In this document: positions 21,006-21,793 of the stretch, in pieces
Layout: every line of letters begins with the position of its first letter
Position numbering within the stretch: the stretch's first letter is position 1
Assembly: GCA_031368215.1 (NCBI GenBank)
Contig: JANLRD010000188.1
Coordinates: 1-21,793, forward strand
Length of the DNA stretch: 21,793 bases
Direction of reading: 5' to 3'
Source of the DNA: JANLQX01 sp031368215
Lineage (GTDB): Bacteria > Actinomycetota > Acidimicrobiia > Acidimicrobiales > JANYDT01
Made by a program: the position numbers and the translations under genes
The notes under the pieces: model-generated
What the model was told of the DNA's origin: nothing
Database searches by the model: none
Seen by the model: only the letters and a program-made list of their open reading frames with translations

Positions 21006-21793
21006 ATGTCGATTCCGCTGGCTCAGCCCGATTCTCACGCCGACCGGGGGGCCATGGCGCCGATACGGGCGGTCGTCCTGCTCGCCGTGGTCGTCGCCGC
21101 CGTCATTCCGGCCTTCGTCCTGCGCTTCTCCTCACTCGAGCCACCGGCCGGAGTCGCCGCGGCAGTCTTCGGACTCGGCATCGTCGCCGCGGCGTTCCTC
21201 CTCGCCTGGGGTGCCGAGGCCGCCCAGGTCGACATCTCCGCCGGGCTCGCGATCGCCGTCCTCGCGTTCATCGCCGTGCTCCCGGAATACGCCGTCGACA
21301 TGGTCTTTGCGTCCAAAGGCGGCCATGCCTACGCCGAGCACGGTCGTGTCTGCCGGGCCGTCGGTGCAACGAGCGAACCACCGTGTTCGCTCGCCCTGGC
21401 CAACATGACCGGCAGCAACCGGCTGCTGATCGGCATCGGCTGGACGCTCGTCGTCGGCATCGCCTGGTACCAGTGGCGCGGCCACGGACGCGCCGACACC
21501 GACGTCCGCCTCGAGCGGACCAACAGCGTCGAGGTGTCGTATCTGCTCCTCGCGTCGCTCTACGCGCTCACCCTGCCGCTGAAGCGTTCCCTGACCCTGC
21601 TCGACGGTGCAGTGCTCGTCGCCATCTTCCTTGCCTACACCGTGCGCATCGCCAAGGCACCTTCGGAGGAGCCCCACCTGGTCGGCCCGGCGCGGGTGAT
21701 CGGCGAACTTCCCACCAAGCAACGACGCGTCGTCTACGGCTCCCTCCTGGCGTTCGCCGCGCTCGTGATCCTGGTGTGCGCCGAGCGCTTCGC
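21006..21793 (+). CDS. Sodium/calcium exchanger-like membrane protein (partial, cut by window edge)
   Basis: The frame is open from ATG 21006 to the end (262 codons), so the protein is incomplete at its C-terminus. It is very hydrophobic, with about six or seven membrane segments in the visible part. The first is AVVLLAVVVAAVIPAFVL, then AAVFGLGIVAAAFLLAWGAEA. The segment GLAIAVLAFIAVLPEYAVDMV corresponds to the alpha repeat of Ca2+/cation antiporters, with the Pro-Glu pair that binds the cation. SLALANMTGSNRLLIGIGW matches the second half of the repeat (GNxxGSN in other members). A short Cys-containing loop (VCRAVGATSEPPC) lies between them and is unusual. The second alpha repeat is presumably beyond the window. 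GGGGAG at 20989-20994 is a possible ribosome site, about 11 bases from the ATG. The substrate (Ca2+, Na+, H+) is not clear. Confidence 0.78.
   Translation, partial: MSIPLAQPDSHADRGAMAPIRAVVLLAVVVAAVIPAFVLRFSSLEPPAGVAAAVFGLGIVAAAFLLAWGAEAAQVDISAGLAIAVLAFIAVLPEYAVDMVFASKGGHAYAEHGRVCRAVGATSEPPCSLALANMTGSNRLLIGIGWTLVVGIAWYQWRGHGRADTDVRLERTNSVEVSYLLLASLYALTLPLKRSLTLLDGAVLVAIFLAYTVRIAKAPSEEPHLVGPARVIGELPTKQRRVVYGSLLAFAALVILVCAERF

Overview
This is a high-GC chromosomal window that I read as actinobacterial. The strongest taxonomic marker is a WhiB-family regulator (19868-20104), a family confined to Actinobacteria and their phages. Supporting signs are a PimB'-type mannosyltransferase, strong G/C preference at third codon positions, GTG starts, and many leaderless promoters (a TANNNT -10 box 6-7 bases before the start codon). 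The gene mix reminds me of deep-branching marine or soil lineages such as Acidimicrobiia, but that is inference. I see no rRNA, tRNA, CRISPR array or insertion sequence. The window looks like ordinary, gene-dense chromosome, and no gap between genes exceeds about 300 bases.

Layout, left to right. A YbaK-type deacylase reading through into a two-helix membrane tail (11-925) precedes a leaderless inositol-phosphatase-family gene (970-1749). A leftward pair, an SRPBCC protein and a short AMP-dependent acyl-CoA synthetase (3545-1786), follows. After a repeat-bearing gap (3546-3813) come PPi-type phosphofructokinase (leftward) and glycerol kinase (rightward, with a good promoter), diverging from one intergenic region. 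Next are three leftward genes: a crotonase, an ACT-domain protein and a PlsC acyltransferase. A TetR-family regulator diverges from plsC. A second SRPBCC protein, the PimB-like glycosyltransferase, epoxyqueuosine reductase and a small Cys-rich protein all read leftward. An acyl-CoA dehydrogenase, a Dcp-like M3 peptidase and a DEDDh exonuclease/GIY-YIG nuclease fusion read rightward. The nuclease runs tail to tail into trpD. The right end holds whiB, a rubrerythrin-like diiron protein and the first part of a Na+/Ca2+-exchanger-like membrane protein cut by the window edge.

How the genes fit together. Several act on lipids and acyl-CoAs (synthetase, crotonase, dehydrogenase, PlsC, TetR, SRPBCC). 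PlsC, PimB and inositol phosphatase suggest phospholipid or phosphoinositol-mannoside envelope synthesis. Glycerol kinase and PPi-PFK link glycerol and hexose metabolism. From memory, the order plsC - SRPBCC - pimB - exonuclease/GIY-YIG - trpD, with the same orientations, matches the Mycobacterium tuberculosis Rv2182c-Rv2192c region, so this looks like an ancient actinobacterial locus with extra genes inserted.

Most notable observations: two LexA/SOS-like boxes spaced exactly 20 bp apart over the promoter of the nuclease fusion; a consistent leaderless promoter architecture that fixes several starts; a possible gene fusion at 11-925; a hairpin and direct-repeat element after the phosphofructokinase gene; a 22-bp tandem repeat between trpD and whiB; and palindromic sites upstream of whiB and rubrerythrin.
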